64,000 nt of DNA from assembly GCA_942486035.1 (NCBI GenBank), contig CALNXK010000342.1, positions 133,501 through 197,500 of the forward strand, written 5' to 3'. Made by a program: the position numbers and the translations under genes. Below, one piece after another: positions 1 through 11,383 of the stretch. This DNA is from Porites lobata (Eukaryota; Cnidaria; Anthozoa; Scleractinia; Poritidae). The notes below the pieces were generated by a model. The model was given only the letters and a program-made list of their open reading frames with translations, was not told the origin of the DNA and ran no database searches. Numbering within the stretch: the stretch's first letter is position 1; each line of letters opens with the position of its first letter.

Positions 1-188
1 TTTAGCAGCGGTCAGATGTATTAAAAATATTTTGTGCAGTGAAAAGCATTGTTCAACATATGCCTAAGCCGTCGAAGAGGATGCAATTGTGATATACGTC
101 GCCTAAAACTGATCAAAGATTGGTATTGGACCGTTTAAGACGTCGAAGGTTGACGCTGTGTGTCAGGCGTGAGGTGTAAACATTGCAG

Positions 189-271
189 ACGTTACAAACC
201 AGAGGTCAAGCGAGGAACACCCCAAAATCGTGCTTAAATTTTCTTTGGACCGGTCCTTTACTGCTCATAAG
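189..271 (+). CDS. candidate internal exon, unknown protein
   Basis: An 83-base open stretch lies between a consensus acceptor (attgcag, ending at 188) and a good donor (aag|gtaaga at 271/272). One frame is free of stops and reads like protein (HPKIVLKFSLDRSFTAHK near its end). No family is recognised and no partner exon is seen, because the next 2.4 kb is a foldback element. Splice-site quality and amino-acid texture are the only support. It could equally be a relic or chance. Confidence 0.22.
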
Positions 272-550
272 GTAAGAACATTTCAAAAAGGTTATTTATC
301 TGCTGATTTTAACCTAGTCTGGGTTTAGAAAAGTGAAGGGACTAAATTTTATGTCCGACTCGCAACTTCAAAGAGGCTTATTCTATTTTGCGAAACGAAA
401 CGAAACGAAACGAAATATATGGGAGAGGGAGGAAAAATGTTTATTAACCTAAACACAGCTTAAGATAACATTGACAATGTGTTTGGAAGTAATAGTTAAC
501 CAAAAATGACGGATTTTTACTTTTTTCGCAAAGAAGTAATTTCGATACAA

Positions 551-704
551 TTACTATTTTGCGAAAAGAGTTCTAGTACGGCCAATAAAATGAGAGGTGC
601 CCAGACTCTTTAAATATTAATCATTTTATTGGTGGATACAATTTGTTACGGTCGAGAAGAACATATTTGCTAAATATAGGTGAAAAAACGCCATTTCTCA
701 AAAT
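551..704 (+). repeat. inner segment of left foldback arm
   Basis: This block contains ctagtac, CAATAAAATGAGA, CCAGACTCTT and ATTAATCATTTTATTGG, and ends near GCCATTTCTCAAAAT. It matches 2455-2604 in the same orientation, although the outer arms around both blocks are inverted. Short inverted motifs (TTTTGCGAAA-like) border it. Confidence 0.65.
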
Positions 705-1049
705 GTGACCCTCCACAGGAATTCGATGCTAAAGGTGAAAGAACGCTCACGACACACTTGCACGACACACTTAGCGTGCCGTAGATCACGGATATGCGCA
801 TATTAAATTAAAAAACCAGAGACGGACACAATTGCCTTTGTTTTTGTAAATTTAATATGCTAGACCTTTTGTTTTTTTGTAGCGTGCCACATGTCACGGT
901 AAGTGTGCGAATTATGATACGCTTAGCGTGCAATTTGGGTAAGACACGCTGAACACACTTGATTACTAAAACTTCTAAGATGATAAAAATGACTTGGGTT
1001 TTCAGCGGATTTAATCAGCATTGATAACTGGTCGAAGTGAATCAAATAT

Positions 1050-1448
1050 CAGGGGCACCCAACGACAATTTTCGGAAGAATATCTGTTCGGAAGACGATT
1101 TGAGATCTAGAATTTTCGAAGCATTTGTTGTAAAATTTCTTGCTTGCCTGCCTCTCCTAGGATTTTCGAACATCTAAAAAATGGTATAATTGCCTATTTT
1201 TAACGGATTTTTACCCTAAAAAGGTCACCTAGAATTTTCGGGAGCCTTTTTTCTGGCTGAAATTTTCGAAAAGGTAAGTTTTGATCCCTATAATTTTCGG
1301 ATCACTAGACTTTCAGCTAGGAAATCCGAACAGATGAAAAATTTTTAGGGGATAAAAATATGCCTATATCTACCGCTTAAACACTAAAATACGTTTAACA
1401 ATGCTATGTTTAAGTGGTTTTGAACTATATTCTCGTTGGGTGCCCCTG
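1050..1448. mobile_element. 399-bp MITE nested in the foldback element
   Basis: The inverted ends CAGGGGCACCCAACGA (1050) and TCGTTGGGTGCCCCTG (ending 1448) are perfect for 16 bp. The flanks share AAATAT (1044-1049 and 1449-1454), a probable 6-bp target duplication. The interior repeats the motif AATTTTCGG many times and has no coding frame. CAGGGG ends resemble hAT-type MITEs, but an 8-bp duplication is not visible, so the superfamily is left open. It lies near the centre of the 374-2785 element and must be younger than it. Confidence 0.62.
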
Positions 1449-2454
1449 AAATATACCAATTGAGACTGTTTTGGAATTTGATCGTAACCGTCGCCATTTG
1501 AAAATCACCACTTAATGGTCGTCTTGCCTAGAATTAACTCGAAATCAGTGTAAACCAATTCCTTTGGCTGTCGGCTGTTGACCGGAATCGCGCAGAGGCC
1601 TGCTATCGAATCCGAGGCGCTGAAGTTATGTCGCCTGAAAGTTATAGTTATGCCACCAGAATATTTACATTAGCAGTAATGCACAGAGAAATGAAGTTGA
1701 ATAAATTAGTTTAATATATTTCTTTTACCCATGCTGAGACGAACGAAGGTAAATTGGAGAAACAAAAACTGCTTAGAATTTTCTATAGCTTTAGGAAGGC
1801 TAAACATTTCTATATGACTGTTCCATGCATGTACAATTTTCGAAGATTATCTAATAAATTCCTTACGATTTTCTCAAGTTTAATTTTTCCCATTTCACTC
1901 CCCAGGTTAAGCTATTTTTCCTTGAGAAAGGAATCCTAAAATTTTCGGAACCGAAAATACGATAAAATTCTCACTTTCCTAAAAGTTTCAATTGGAAGAT
2001 AAATTTTTCGTGTTTCCGTTAGCGACAACGTTATTTTAATCAGTCATTATCACTGCGATTGCTGAGGTAGAACTTTTTCTTTCTCGATAGTTACCAAAAA
2101 AGGGTGCCGTTCATAATCATTTACGGTTCCTTTTTGTAGAGGAAATTTATTAAGCTTATAGGTAACACGCCTTGCGTGCTTTTGCGCACACTGAAAGCGT
2201 GTGGTGCTTTTTCGCACAAGGCTTTTGTTTGAAAACTTTAACACGCTCTTTTGTTGGACTTGCTCATGCTTAATTGTCTCAAGCGTGTCCTCCGAAACAA
2301 AATAAATTGCTAATGAAGCAAGATTGCAAGCGTGCTAAAGCGTGTTAAAATAAATTCTTTTGTTTTAAAGTGAAAGTGTGTCGTGCGCGTGCTTTCACCT
2401 TTAGCATTAAAATCGTGTGGAGGGTCACAAATAGTAATTCTGGAAAAATTACTA

Positions 2455-2604
2455 CTTTGCGAAAATAATTCTAGTACAGTCAATAAAATGAGAAGTCACC
2501 AGACTCTTCGAAATATTAATCATTTTATTGGTGGACAGAATTTGTTTCAGACGAAAAGGACATACTTGCTAAATAAAGCTGAAAAAACGCCATTTCGTAA
2601 AATA
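2455..2604 (+). repeat. inner segment of right foldback arm, same orientation as left
   Basis: This block carries the same ordered motifs as 551-704 read on the plus strand, from CTTTGCGAAAAT through ctagtac and ATTAATCATTTTATTGG to GCCATTTCGTAAAAT. In a simple palindrome it should appear reverse-complemented, so one copy has been flipped relative to its arm. Confidence 0.65.
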
Positions 2605-3021
2605 GTAATTGTATTGAAATTACTACTTTCCGAAAAAGGTAAAAATCCGTCATTTTCCGTTAACTATTACTTCCAAACACATTGTCAATGTTATCTTAAA
2701 CTGTGTTTAGGTTAATAAGCATTTTTTCTCCCTCTCCCATATATTACGTTTCATATCGTTTCGTTTCGCAAAATAGAATAAGCTTTTCAAAGATGACCGC
2801 GGAAGGTCAAATATCTGCATTTTTTACAGATTTTGTAAAGCTCTCGCGTCGCAATTAATAATTTGCCGTCAGAAATTTTTCAGAAATATGTACACCATCC
2901 TTCTAACATTCAACCACCATCACCTTAATCCATTTAAAGGTTTTGCACATGGTGAAAATTATGTTTTTTTACGCATTATTTTTACTGAAGTAAATTATAC
3001 ACGTTCGAAATTAAATTATTT

Positions 3022-3172
3022 CAAAACCGGATCCAGACCTTGAGATAAGGGGGAGCCAGGACATCTAGACCCTTAGATAAGGCGGGGGGCTGTCTCCCAA
3101 AAAAATTTTCTGCCTTTCGGGCCTCAGTTTGGTCTAAAAATAAGAGGGGCCCTTCGCCAGGATCCGCCACTG
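3022..3172. mobile_element. hAT-like MITE (CAGTGGCGGATCC family), about 150 bp
   Basis: The right end reads GGATCCGCCACTG (to 3172) and the left end has the degraded complement CCGGATCCAG. G-rich and C-rich subterminal tracts follow, as in widespread animal hAT MITEs. TATTT-like bases flank both sides, a weak target duplication. The left terminus is uncertain by a few bases. The small minus-strand open frames here are not genes. Confidence 0.5.
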
Positions 3173-4189
3173 TATTTTGTATACAAAGAACAGGGCGGTA
3201 TCTCCCCAAATCGTTTAAACAGACATTTAGAAGTTGTAAAAAAGGCTGTGCTGTTTAAGACGGTTGCGTAATCGTATTTTGCACGCGAGGCTTTCAAAAC
3301 CATGTCATAATTGAGCACCTCAAATGACGATATTAACGGATTTTGGTTAGTTGCATTTATCTTTCAAACAAAAGGATATTTTACTGAAAAAAAACTATAA
3401 AGTGATTTTAGTTAGACCCAAGCCTATCTAATTATTCTCGCTTCCTCCCAAACCACCCCAGCCCCCTAGGTAGTTTTGACACTCAAGCAAGATGGCAGCC
3501 CGTAATGCAAAGCGCTCGGTCTCGATGATCTTAAAATTACAGAAAAAAAGAGGACTGTGAACAGTTTAGTATGGTAGTTTACCTTTAGTTAAATACAGGG
3601 GGAATTTTTGGTTTTTTTCCATTTTAAAAAACGTCAATATTCGAACTTTTATTGATGATAGCTGACAAGGAGGCGGAAATGAGTGTCATGCTACTTCTTT
3701 ATGAAATATGCAGGAAATATTATGAAGTCCAGGGGCCTTATGTGGAGATAACTTATTTAGGATTTTTAAGACTTCCACTGCCGTAGTATGTTGCTGGAGT
3801 TATGTATATCCATTTGGTAACGCCTAGGCAAAGGTAGGACCGATCGAGGTAAAATAATTGTTAAGGATTTTGCAAATGTCGAAGGGTTCAGTAACTGGTT
3901 TATTGTTCACTCTCAGTTCATGTATGGCATTACTCTACTATTCAGTCAATTTACAGTCCGTGCTCTGGTAAATAGATTTTCAAATTTCGTTTGGATTACC
4001 GATGTTGTTTTCAAACTTAAGATTTTTAAAAATCCGGTTTTCTTTTTTGAGTCACATTTTTTCCCTTCTAGTGAAACGTTTCCCATTTTCGCGGGCCTTT
4101 ACTTGTCACCACTGATTTCTTTAACCTGTCACGGTTAGTTCTGAAATTTCTTTCCTGGGATAAATAGGAGCTTGCGATCGCTTGAAAAC
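3173..4189. other. no recognisable gene
   Basis: AT-rich unique-looking sequence. A 17-codon frame starts at an ATG in a good context near 3491 (MAARNAKRSVSMILKLQ) but ends in a stop without a donor, so it is not called. Nothing else stands out. Confidence 0.4.
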
Positions 4190-4870
4190 TGATAACTGAT
4201 GATCAGCGGAGGTCAGAAAAAACTGCGTCCGCTCCATAAGCCCGCCATACGGTCAAATGATACTGGTCAGTGGACACCCTATTTTGACTGCTGTCATTTG
4301 ACCATAACATGGATATTCATATGCATACATTAGATTCCTATAATCCTGAACAAAAGTTCTTGGGACAGTGAAGTAGTATTCGTAATTTTCTCTTATTTCT
4401 GGATGTCCTTATAAAACAGTGCAACCTTTTGAAAATAGCTTGCAATTCGCCCTCCTCACCAATTACCAGTGTTTGGCATGAATCAAGATATAAACCTGGC
4501 ATGGAGGTTGAAGATGCTAAATGACTGGTACGTGATGCAATTGCTGCAAGAATATTTAATGGCATGGTATCTTTGGAACGTAAAAGTTACAATGATACCA
4601 ATTCTCCCTCCACACCACCCTCTGCAAAATTGAAACTCGAGAAAAATTCTGTTTTTTGTGGGTTGGGGGGAGGGGTTGGGCATGTATGATAATGAACAAA
4701 GCCCCACAAATGCAAGTGTGACCTAATACTTTTGTCCATGATTCTAGTTAATAAGTGTGACATTTTACGTCTGCTTACACCAAGGTGCGGACGTACCGAC
4801 GGACGGGCGATTATTTCATAACCAAAATTTTTGAATGCATAGATCAGTACCCACTGCGGGCTATGAAATA
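4190..4870. repeat. dispersed repeat, copy 1 (partner at 57.65 kb)
   Basis: Blocks here recur near 57,650-58,000 in the same order: GATACTGGTCAG with a following ACACCC/TACCCT motif, TTTTGAC..GCTGTCA, then a later GGTGCGGAC segment. Divergence is high and small indels separate the blocks. It behaves like an old dispersed TE family. No ends or coding capacity are visible. Confidence 0.42.
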
Positions 4871-5037
4871 TGAATCACACATCATAGCAACACCGTCGCA
4901 ACCACTATGCCAAATTTGAAAACTTCGCGTATTACGCTGTTTTAATTAATTCTACTCAAATGACTGAATAAAGTCGTTCTTTTCTTGCATCGTGAAATAT
5001 CTTTTTTCTTTGGAAAATAATTAACTTAACCAGGGTT

Positions 5038-5661
5038 AGGGCTTTCCACAAGTTGCTCGGAAAGTTTTTGGCAACTTCTTGTATTTCGAACATTTTTTTT
5101 CGAGCAACTTTTTGCATTCTAAGCAATTTCTCTAGTTATCTTCTAATTCTGAGATATCGGAGCAGTTAGTGCTTATATTGGCCTTTCTTCCATATTTCAC
5201 AATGTTTTAGTAGACAATTTATGAATTTCTTGTAAAAAAGGAGCCAAATCCTTCCCTCCTCTGGGGCCTATCATGGACACCAGATAAAAGAAAAAGGGCT
5301 GCTAGGTCAGCGGTTTTTAGAGAAAATTCAAAATGGTGGACGAAGATTCTCCTGATTCTCACTCGACTGACTTGAGCATCTCGAGAGAAGAAGGTCATTG
5401 AACAATGTTATTGGCTCATTACATTTCTGGGTTTTAATTGAGGACCACGTTATTTAGCCTCGCTGGTTACACCGTAAAATTGCTTAGAAATCTAATTTTT
5501 GTTGTACAATTTACATATTTTAGCACCACACCAAAAAAAGCTTTTCTTTTCCAAGCAAGTTTTGAGTAGCTTTCGTTATAAAAAAGCAGCTTTTGAGCAT
5601 TTTGTAAGGAAATTAAAGGAAAATTTTTTTGGCAAATCTCGAGCAACTTGTGAAAAGCCCT
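5038..5661. mobile_element. 624-bp Mutator-like MITE with 10-bp target duplication
   Basis: Terminal inverted repeats of about 22 bp start AGGGCTTTCCACAAGTTGCT at 5038 and end with the complement at 5661 (one mismatch). AACCAGGGTT is repeated exactly on both sides (5028-5037 and 5662-5671). A 9-10 bp duplication is characteristic of the Mutator/MULE superfamily. There is no transposase, and the 86-codon minus frame across the right half is not a gene. Confidence 0.72.
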
Positions 5662-5671
5662 AACCAGGGTT

Positions 5672-6260
5672 ATAGAGCGACAATAGAATTGAAAAATTAA
5701 AATACAATCGTTTTTAGTGAATGACACAACTTGTGGGTAAATATTCTATATGTTTTCTATTGTATCACGCTTGTTTTCTCACTAAACGAAAAGCTTTCCT
5801 TTCGATGGAGATGCCGCAAATTCAGATTTAGAATCCTTTTTACTTCTTAATGAAACTGATAGGTAAGTTGCTTTGCCAAAAAAATCTAGCTTCTCTCATA
5901 GGCGAAAATTTGTTTACAGGCTTTTCTCATTTACATACTCTTATCCTCCTCTGATCAAGCTATTAAAAAACAGTTCTTAATATTTAAAGAGCATAACATT
6001 ACCAATTGCTTTCTTAATTACATAATCAAACGAAAGTGCAAACTTTACTATTTTTGTGCCCTAGCCACAGCAAATAATTGTACTAATATGTTGACAAATG
6101 TGTTAGAAAATCATGAAAAGCTAAAAAGATACACGCACACTAAGGTTATTCATCCTCTCTCGTCTCCCCAGTTTCCCAGCTGCCATGAGAAGTCTTCAGA
6201 TCCTTTTAAGAGATTCGCATGAAATAACAGTCAAGACAAAGAAATGCGTGATTTACTTAA
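5672..6260. other. no recognisable gene
   Basis: AT-rich sequence between the MULE-like MITE and an LRR exon relic on the minus strand. In that orientation it would be the region downstream of the exon. No splice-bounded frame was found. Confidence 0.4.
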
Positions 6261-6332
6261 AAGCAGTATAACGATGACAGATCTGAAAATATCCCAGGCA
6301 GAATCTCATTGATCTTGTTGTCCCACAAAATC
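6261..6332 (-). pseudogene. leucine-rich-repeat exon relic with broken donor
   Basis: On the minus strand an acceptor (cctgtag) at 6333 opens a 72-base block encoding one LRR: ILWDNKINEILPGIFSDL, then SSLYC. It matches the length, splice phase (codon split after two bases) and consensus of the exons at 21979-22050 and 52087-52158. At the expected 3' edge the sequence is TTAAGT instead of GTAAGT, so the donor has lost its G. That argues for a relic, unless another donor is used. LRRs of this type (typical LRR with LPxGIF) occur in secreted and receptor ectodomains. Confidence 0.55.
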
Positions 6333-7674
6333 CTACAGGAAATAAATGCATTCCTCGACTTAAATTTGTGAATAATTTACGAATGGCAGCAAATGGGCAA
6401 TACGACTCATCACACTACCAACATTCGACCAAATGTTCAAACCCTATTTGTACTTCACTGTAAAGGGCAAACCAAGCTTTACACACGTTAGATTTGAAGT
6501 CATTTCCCCTTCATTCTCTACAGAATTGAACATAAATATGGGTTTAATTAAACTCATATTAGCTAATCAACCAAGACAAATCTGGAAATTGACTAGATGC
6601 GTTTGGTTAAAAGGATGCTAATAAGGAGATTCATCCTTATCTGATCTACACAGATAAGGTACGGTAAAACGTGCAGCTTGTTTTTCAACATTAAATGCTG
6701 CGAAACGAGTTCAATGGCGGTTTAGTATTGAGTAGTTTTTTTGCAATAAAATTTGTACGTTTTGCGCGTTTTATCGACCCAGGGCGAGCTTCTTTTGCAG
6801 CGAGTGACGTAACTCCCGCTTATAGCGTGATTCCCACGTAATTTTATGCAATCAGAAGTCAGTATTCACGCAATTTCTAACAGCCTGGTTATTGCAACAC
6901 AGGCTTGAACGTGGGTGATAAAAAGCAAAACATGACTTTCCTACCCCTTTTGCAGCATATTGTTGCAAAACATGGCGCACGTTTTTGCTGCAAGAGACAG
7001 CTTCTTTTGCATGACTTTTAAAGCAAAAAGAAGTGATTTTTTTTGGTTTAGAAAACGTTTAACTTAATTGAAGAAAATGTGGCTTTCCTCAATCACACGA
7101 CCTCAAGTAGGAGATGCTCACTATATGCTGGATAAGGTATTGCTGACCTGATAAAACTGACCGTGAAAGATTCCAAAGAATCTTTTCCTTTTTTATTATA
7201 AAATAGAGGAAATGTTATAGAGGCAGTAAGTAACTCAACGATTTTTTGACTAGGAGTTTCAAGATGAAAGTGATTGTCGGCCTCAAATACTTTAAAAGCT
7301 GGGTCTAATGGGTTTACCGATGAACAATGATTTATTGGCTACCACGTCGGAACAGATTATGGCGCCGGGATCAAAATTTGGCACACAAATGAACTTTTTG
7401 TCGTTAACATTTCGAAGGATAAATATTGTGTAAATAGATCACGTGATATATCATATGACCATTTTTCTAAAAATCTTAAAATTGTCAAAACTGGTGGTGG
7501 GTTTAAGAAAAGAAGTCAAGTAGTATCAACTTTTTCATTCATATTAATAGATTTCTATCACTTCACGTTTGGAATGACAGTCTATTGCAATTCAATTAAA
7601 AAAAACTGAGCAAATACATCATTTTAAATGCCCAAATGTAATTTTGAATTACTGAGAACTTTTATTTTATAGGG

Positions 7675-8145
7675 AAATTCGTTGTATCGTGCTGCGCGGT
7701 TTGCAACTTCGAAGGAAGTTTGGGTTTTTCTGTTCCAGCATTCATCTTAGCGGACCTCTTAGGAAACACATGTTTACTTGTGATTGGTACATTTCGATCC
7801 CCTTTGTTTGTTTCTGTGTTTCAAGGTTCGCTGCTTGTGATCGCCCTGTTTCGGGCAATGACGACTAGTTTTCTTCGAAGCTTTTTATGATCTTTCTTAT
7901 TCTTGTCTCTTGCAAGAATAAAGCAATCTCTGCCTCCCGCCCTCAACAAAAATTCCACTCATCATCACGATTTCTTCGCTGTTCTTGATCATTTTAGCAG
8001 TCATTCTCAATTTTGTTTTTTGCGGGCCAAGCTGGGCGAGTGCGTTGCATTGTGATTTGCATTAACTCCACCCCCACTCAAATTATTGACGGAACAGAAA
8101 AACCCATTCGAAGTTTGCAAACACGCAGCGCGATACAACGAATTT
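7675..8145. mobile_element. 471-bp long-TIR element
   Basis: The left arm begins AAATTCGTTGTATCGTGCTG and runs about 60 bp through TTTGGGTTTTTCTGTTCC. The right arm is its complement, ending CGATACAACGAATTT at 8145. Weaker inverted similarity continues outside (CACGTTTGGAATGA near 7566 against TCATTCCAAACG near 8168), so the full palindrome may extend to about 7540-8185. No target duplication can be fixed and no protein is encoded. It lies in an interval absent from the 44-kb duplicate. Confidence 0.58.
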
Positions 8146-9287
8146 GGCTATAAACTTTTGGTGCATTCATTCCAAACGTAGAAAGAAATATATATGCACT
8201 AGTTATCTGAAACGCCAATTTATTTATCCAAACAAAGCAAAATCGCTACTAATTCGCTAATTTTATTCATTTTCAATGTTACGTGACCATTTTGTTTTAC
8301 ATTTAGGCGCCAGAAAACCTCAAGATTTACCATCTGAAGGCCGCGCCCAACTATCTGAACTTCTGGAAGAGGCTACTTAAATAAGTTTAAGATTAAAAAA
8401 TCCGTTGAGGCGTTTAAAACCGTAAGATATTGTTGGTAGGTTAGGGCCACTTATGAGCACGGAACTTCGCCGGTTGGTTCAAAACACTTACTCATAAAAA
8501 CTAATTTTCTTTTACTGGTAAGGCAAAACCTTTAGACGTTAATGCATTCCTTAGGCTCTTTGGTCGGTCCGTTGAACAAATAAGAAAAAGTGTGTGACCA
8601 GAGACTCGTGCAAAGATTGTTCGTAGCTAATTTATAAAACCATAAATTAAAGTTAATGTGATAATCATAGACCCGCCTTAAATCCCTATGGAGAGGAATA
8701 AACCAGTTAATCTCCGGTCATGGGTCACTTCCGGCACGTGATATTATCCCGTCGGGTGATTGGGCTCAGCCAATCATGTATGCTGTCACATGCACACTGA
8801 AGAACAGAGTGACATTCATAATTTCGTGCTTAGCGAGGCAGAAAACATTTCTCTATTTTTGCGCTTTCCTCGAGAACTACCGTTAAATCCCCCCTCCCTC
8901 CCTCTCTGCTGTTTTAATTCTCTCCACTGGTGCTGCCTTTGTTCAGTGTTAATGTTTTCTCGTTAACTGTTTGATGGTAACTCAAGGCACTGTATTATTT
9001 CTTTAGGTGACTTTAGTATTCCTAGCAACATTCGTACACATATCCTACTAGTCTTGTAGTGTTTGTTGTACGCTCGGAAATCTTAACAAATCTTACAAAT
9101 TTGTGACTTTCTTCAAACAGTATTATAGCAATAGTTTCTGTTTACCTGTATCAAGGTCTTTGAAGTCGAATAAACAAATGGGTCTGGGATGAAGTGCTTC
9201 CATTCAGGTCACTCTTTCCCCCCATATACTACTGTTATTTTTAACCCAGGGGATTGGACCCCTTCAAAACTTTCACTTCTCCATAAC

Positions 9288-9500
9288 TTGGTGGAATTAT
9301 CACCCCCTAGAGAGGATTACCACCTCTCTCTCACTACCCTGGAGGATTATCACCCCCTAGAAAGGATAATCACCTCTCTCTCACTACCCTGGGGAATTAT
9401 CACACCCTGGAGAGGATTATCACCTCTCAGTCGCTACCCTGGACGATTGTTAACCCCTCATCTCTCCAACCATTACCCTGGTGGATTACCAACCCCGACA
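9288..9500. repeat. minisatellite, unit about 55-60 bp, 3-4 copies
   Basis: Units contain GGATTATCACC, CCTAGAGAGGATTA, CCTCTCTCTCACTACCCTGG in tandem, with the last copies diverged. The 192-codon open frame running through this array is explained by the lack of stops in the repeat unit and is not a gene. Confidence 0.7.
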
Positions 9501-9990
9501 CAAAGTGACCTGTCGTGCCCTTTTCCCCACAATTATTCTGGTTCAGTTGTTTACTTCCATAGTAAGGGTTATGGGTTAGGAACATTAATGGCGAGGAACT
9601 GTACCAAAAAAAACAATTCACTCGCCCTACTTCTGCGCCCACACTGCGAACGACTCAAAGGGATTTCACGTTATACTATAATCGTAAACCAACCAACTGC
9701 ACAGCCTTCTATCTTTCATCCGACAAAATTTGGTATTATTATTACGCTTTGTGCACTGTCTCGCTAACGCACGTTAGCAACAAGTCAGAATAACAAGGGT
9801 ACCTTGTGCAGAAGACGAAGTCAAAAATGAAAAATTGGTGTTGTGAGCTTCCATAGAAGGGGAAACTATTGAGCATACCTCAGTTTGGTACGTGTAAGTA
9901 CACGCATTTGGCACTCATTGGGGCTAATTATAATTAAGAGTGATTCTCTGTAACAGTCAAGCAACGTGCGAAACGAAACATTTTGACCCC

Positions 9991-10727
9991 CCCCCCTAAA
10001 GTTTTGCATGCAATTAAATGTTGTGGGGGGTGTCCAAAAATGCACTTTGTCAAGGTTGCCTCTTTATTGTTGACATGGTAACGCTGTATGTTTGTTGGTG
10101 GCACCAAACCTAATATTACACTCTAAAACTGTTCTTAAAAGTGAAAAATGTAAAGTTCTGCTTCTGCAGCCCATGAAAACGATACGACTAATGGTAGATT
10201 TAACACCATCATTCTAGTTTATATTCATGTACCTCGCTTTTAATTATCTCAAATTAAACGACAAATGGTCCATCAACTACATAGAGATTCGGCCATTTGA
10301 GTTAATAGGTGAAATAAAGATTTTCTTTCCTTAAATTCTCCAAAAGTACGTTAACATTAAGCAGGCAGTTCGCACAGATGTTCTAGTTACTACATGTAAC
10401 TCTGTAAAAATCTATGCGGGGTGGGGTCTTTTGTTTCTATGGGCAGTTCGACGTTTGGCCTAGGTCTTTGTTATAACACGCATACTGTTTTACTAAGACT
10501 GTTAAAAGAAGACCCAAATGAAACATTGTTTAAGATTTTGTTTGCTTCCTTAATTTCATTTCTTTCTTTATAAAAAAGCGGAAAACATCGATAATACTAT
10601 TAAGGACATAAAAGTGTCTTATGTGCAAATCGCAGGGAATCATTGTCATGAAATGTGGCCATAGTATGTTTGGAATAGTCAACGAAATGCAAAAAAATGT
10701 AAAAATTACACTCACTAAGGATAACTA
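9991..10727. other. no recognisable gene, left flank of large transposon
   Basis: Contains a C9 run near 9988 and AT-rich sequence. No splice-bounded coding frame or inverted repeat was found. It ends at the TA target site (10726-10727) of the 7.8-kb transposon. Confidence 0.4.
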
Positions 10728-10829
10728 CAGCGGTTACCACCAACACGCGCCCACAAGTGATTTTTTCTCTCGGTTGAACCCAGGTTTTGGTGGACGTCAA
10801 TCAACCGTTTCCATGGTTTTTCCCGCGTT
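10728..10829 (+). repeat. left TIR of the 7.8-kb transposon
   Basis: 102 bp, inverted relative to 18469-18571 with scattered substitutions. It includes TTTTGGTGGACGTCAATCAA, the best-conserved part, which contains a CRE-like GACGTCA core. The accessory gene's ATG is at 10877. Conservation of this block in 42111-42820 suggests transposase or promoter sites, by inference. Confidence 0.7.
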
Positions 10830-10876
10830 GACCAAGGGAAGATCATTTCCCCGTTTCTCCGGCAATTCGCAAAAAC

Positions 10877-11383
10877 ATGTCGGCGTTTAGGCAATTTTTA
10901 CAGGACTTTGCCACAGGAACTGACACCCTTTTGTCGGAAGAAACTCAAATTACGGACTTTGGCAATGAAACGGTAAGTTTAATCGCTGATTTAAGTCTTT
11001 TAAGCTTACGAAAGAATCTCTTCCAGTCAGCTAATAAGCTTATTCTTGTTTGGATGGCGATTTAGCGTCAAGTTGTTTTATACTTGAAGACCAGAAATGG
11101 AAAAGTTGAAGGGGCGGAATGTACTCCATTTGTGTTGCCCCATCATGCTATCGGGACGTATCAAACATTGCTTGATAGCGTGAAAGAGTACATAAAAAGA
11201 GTGATGAATGTTGAGGCAGTCGACATAGTACAGCTTTACTACAAAAAAAAAATAAATGGAAGACTGTGGTGAAGCTAAAAGGGTACGGAGACATAACAGC
11301 TTTACTAAAAGAGTATCCTCTTGAATACAAGAGCGGGAAGAGGAAGCCTGAAACAACTATGTACCTTGCTGTTGATTTGAAAG
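10877..11383 (+). CDS. transposon accessory gene, exons 1-2 (PB1-like region?)
   Basis: Exon 1 is 10877-10972: an ATG opening MSAFRQFLQDFATGTDTLLS, 32 codons, ending at a strong donor (cg|gtaagt). Exon 2 is 11066-11383, from a ttag acceptor to the donor aaag|gtgagg, joined in phase 0. Exon 2 encodes VVLYLKTRNGKVEGA, a helix-forming DSVKEYIKRVM segment, VQLYYKK, then KLKGYGDITALLKEYPLEY. The order strand, acidic/basic patches, then D-x-x-x-LLKEYP recalls PB1/ubiquitin-like folds, but that is only an inference. A 10-A run at 11233-11242 shifts the frame: the protein-like sequence continues (GDITALLKEYP) in another frame. This is either a real lesion or a homopolymer error. Exon 3 (12250) continues in matching phase. 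The gene runs toward the transposase gene, starting just inside the left TIR. Product unknown. Confidence 0.5.

Larger units (their letters stand above)
374..2785. mobile_element. 2.4-kb foldback (long-TIR) DNA element
   Basis: The outer arms are inverted copies. The left begins AGGCTTATTCTATTTTGCG at 374 and the right ends with the complement at 2785, followed inward by matching blocks (GGGAGAGGG/CCCTCTCCC, then about 120 bp including the TTGACAATGT and GTGTTTGGAAGTAATAG motifs). TTCAAAG flanks both ends (367-373 and 2786-2792), consistent with a 7-bp target duplication. Similarity between arms continues inward for about 500 bp, with GCGTG-rich inverted motifs near 720-960 and 2160-2400. No transposase frame is present, so this is a non-autonomous foldback element. 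The superfamily cannot be assigned from the ends. Short open frames here are arm sequence, not genes. Confidence 0.72.
6520..9990. repeat. segmental duplication, copy 1 (partner 43.79-45.10 kb)
   Basis: Three collinear blocks match the 43.8-45.1 kb copy: about 6520-7110 (shared GACTAGATGCGTTTG, GATCTACACAGAT, ATCAGAAGTCAGTATT), about 8555-8650, and about 9595-9990 (ACAAAATTTGG, AAACCAACCAAC, CTAATTATAA). Copy 1 is longer because it holds extra material, including the TIR element at 7675-8145 and the minisatellite at 9288-9500. No coding frame is shared, so the duplicated DNA is intronic, intergenic or TE-derived. Confidence 0.6.

Noticed and set aside
3491..3545. 17-codon frame from an ATG in good context
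   Set aside because: Ends in a stop with no splice donor; too short to support.
9288..9500. CRISPR-like array
   Set aside because: Repeat units are contiguous and diverged, with no unique spacers. The genome is eukaryotic.
9189..9767. 192-codon plus-strand open frame
   Set aside because: It passes through the minisatellite, whose unit lacks stops in this frame. The protein is repeat-derived with no domain.
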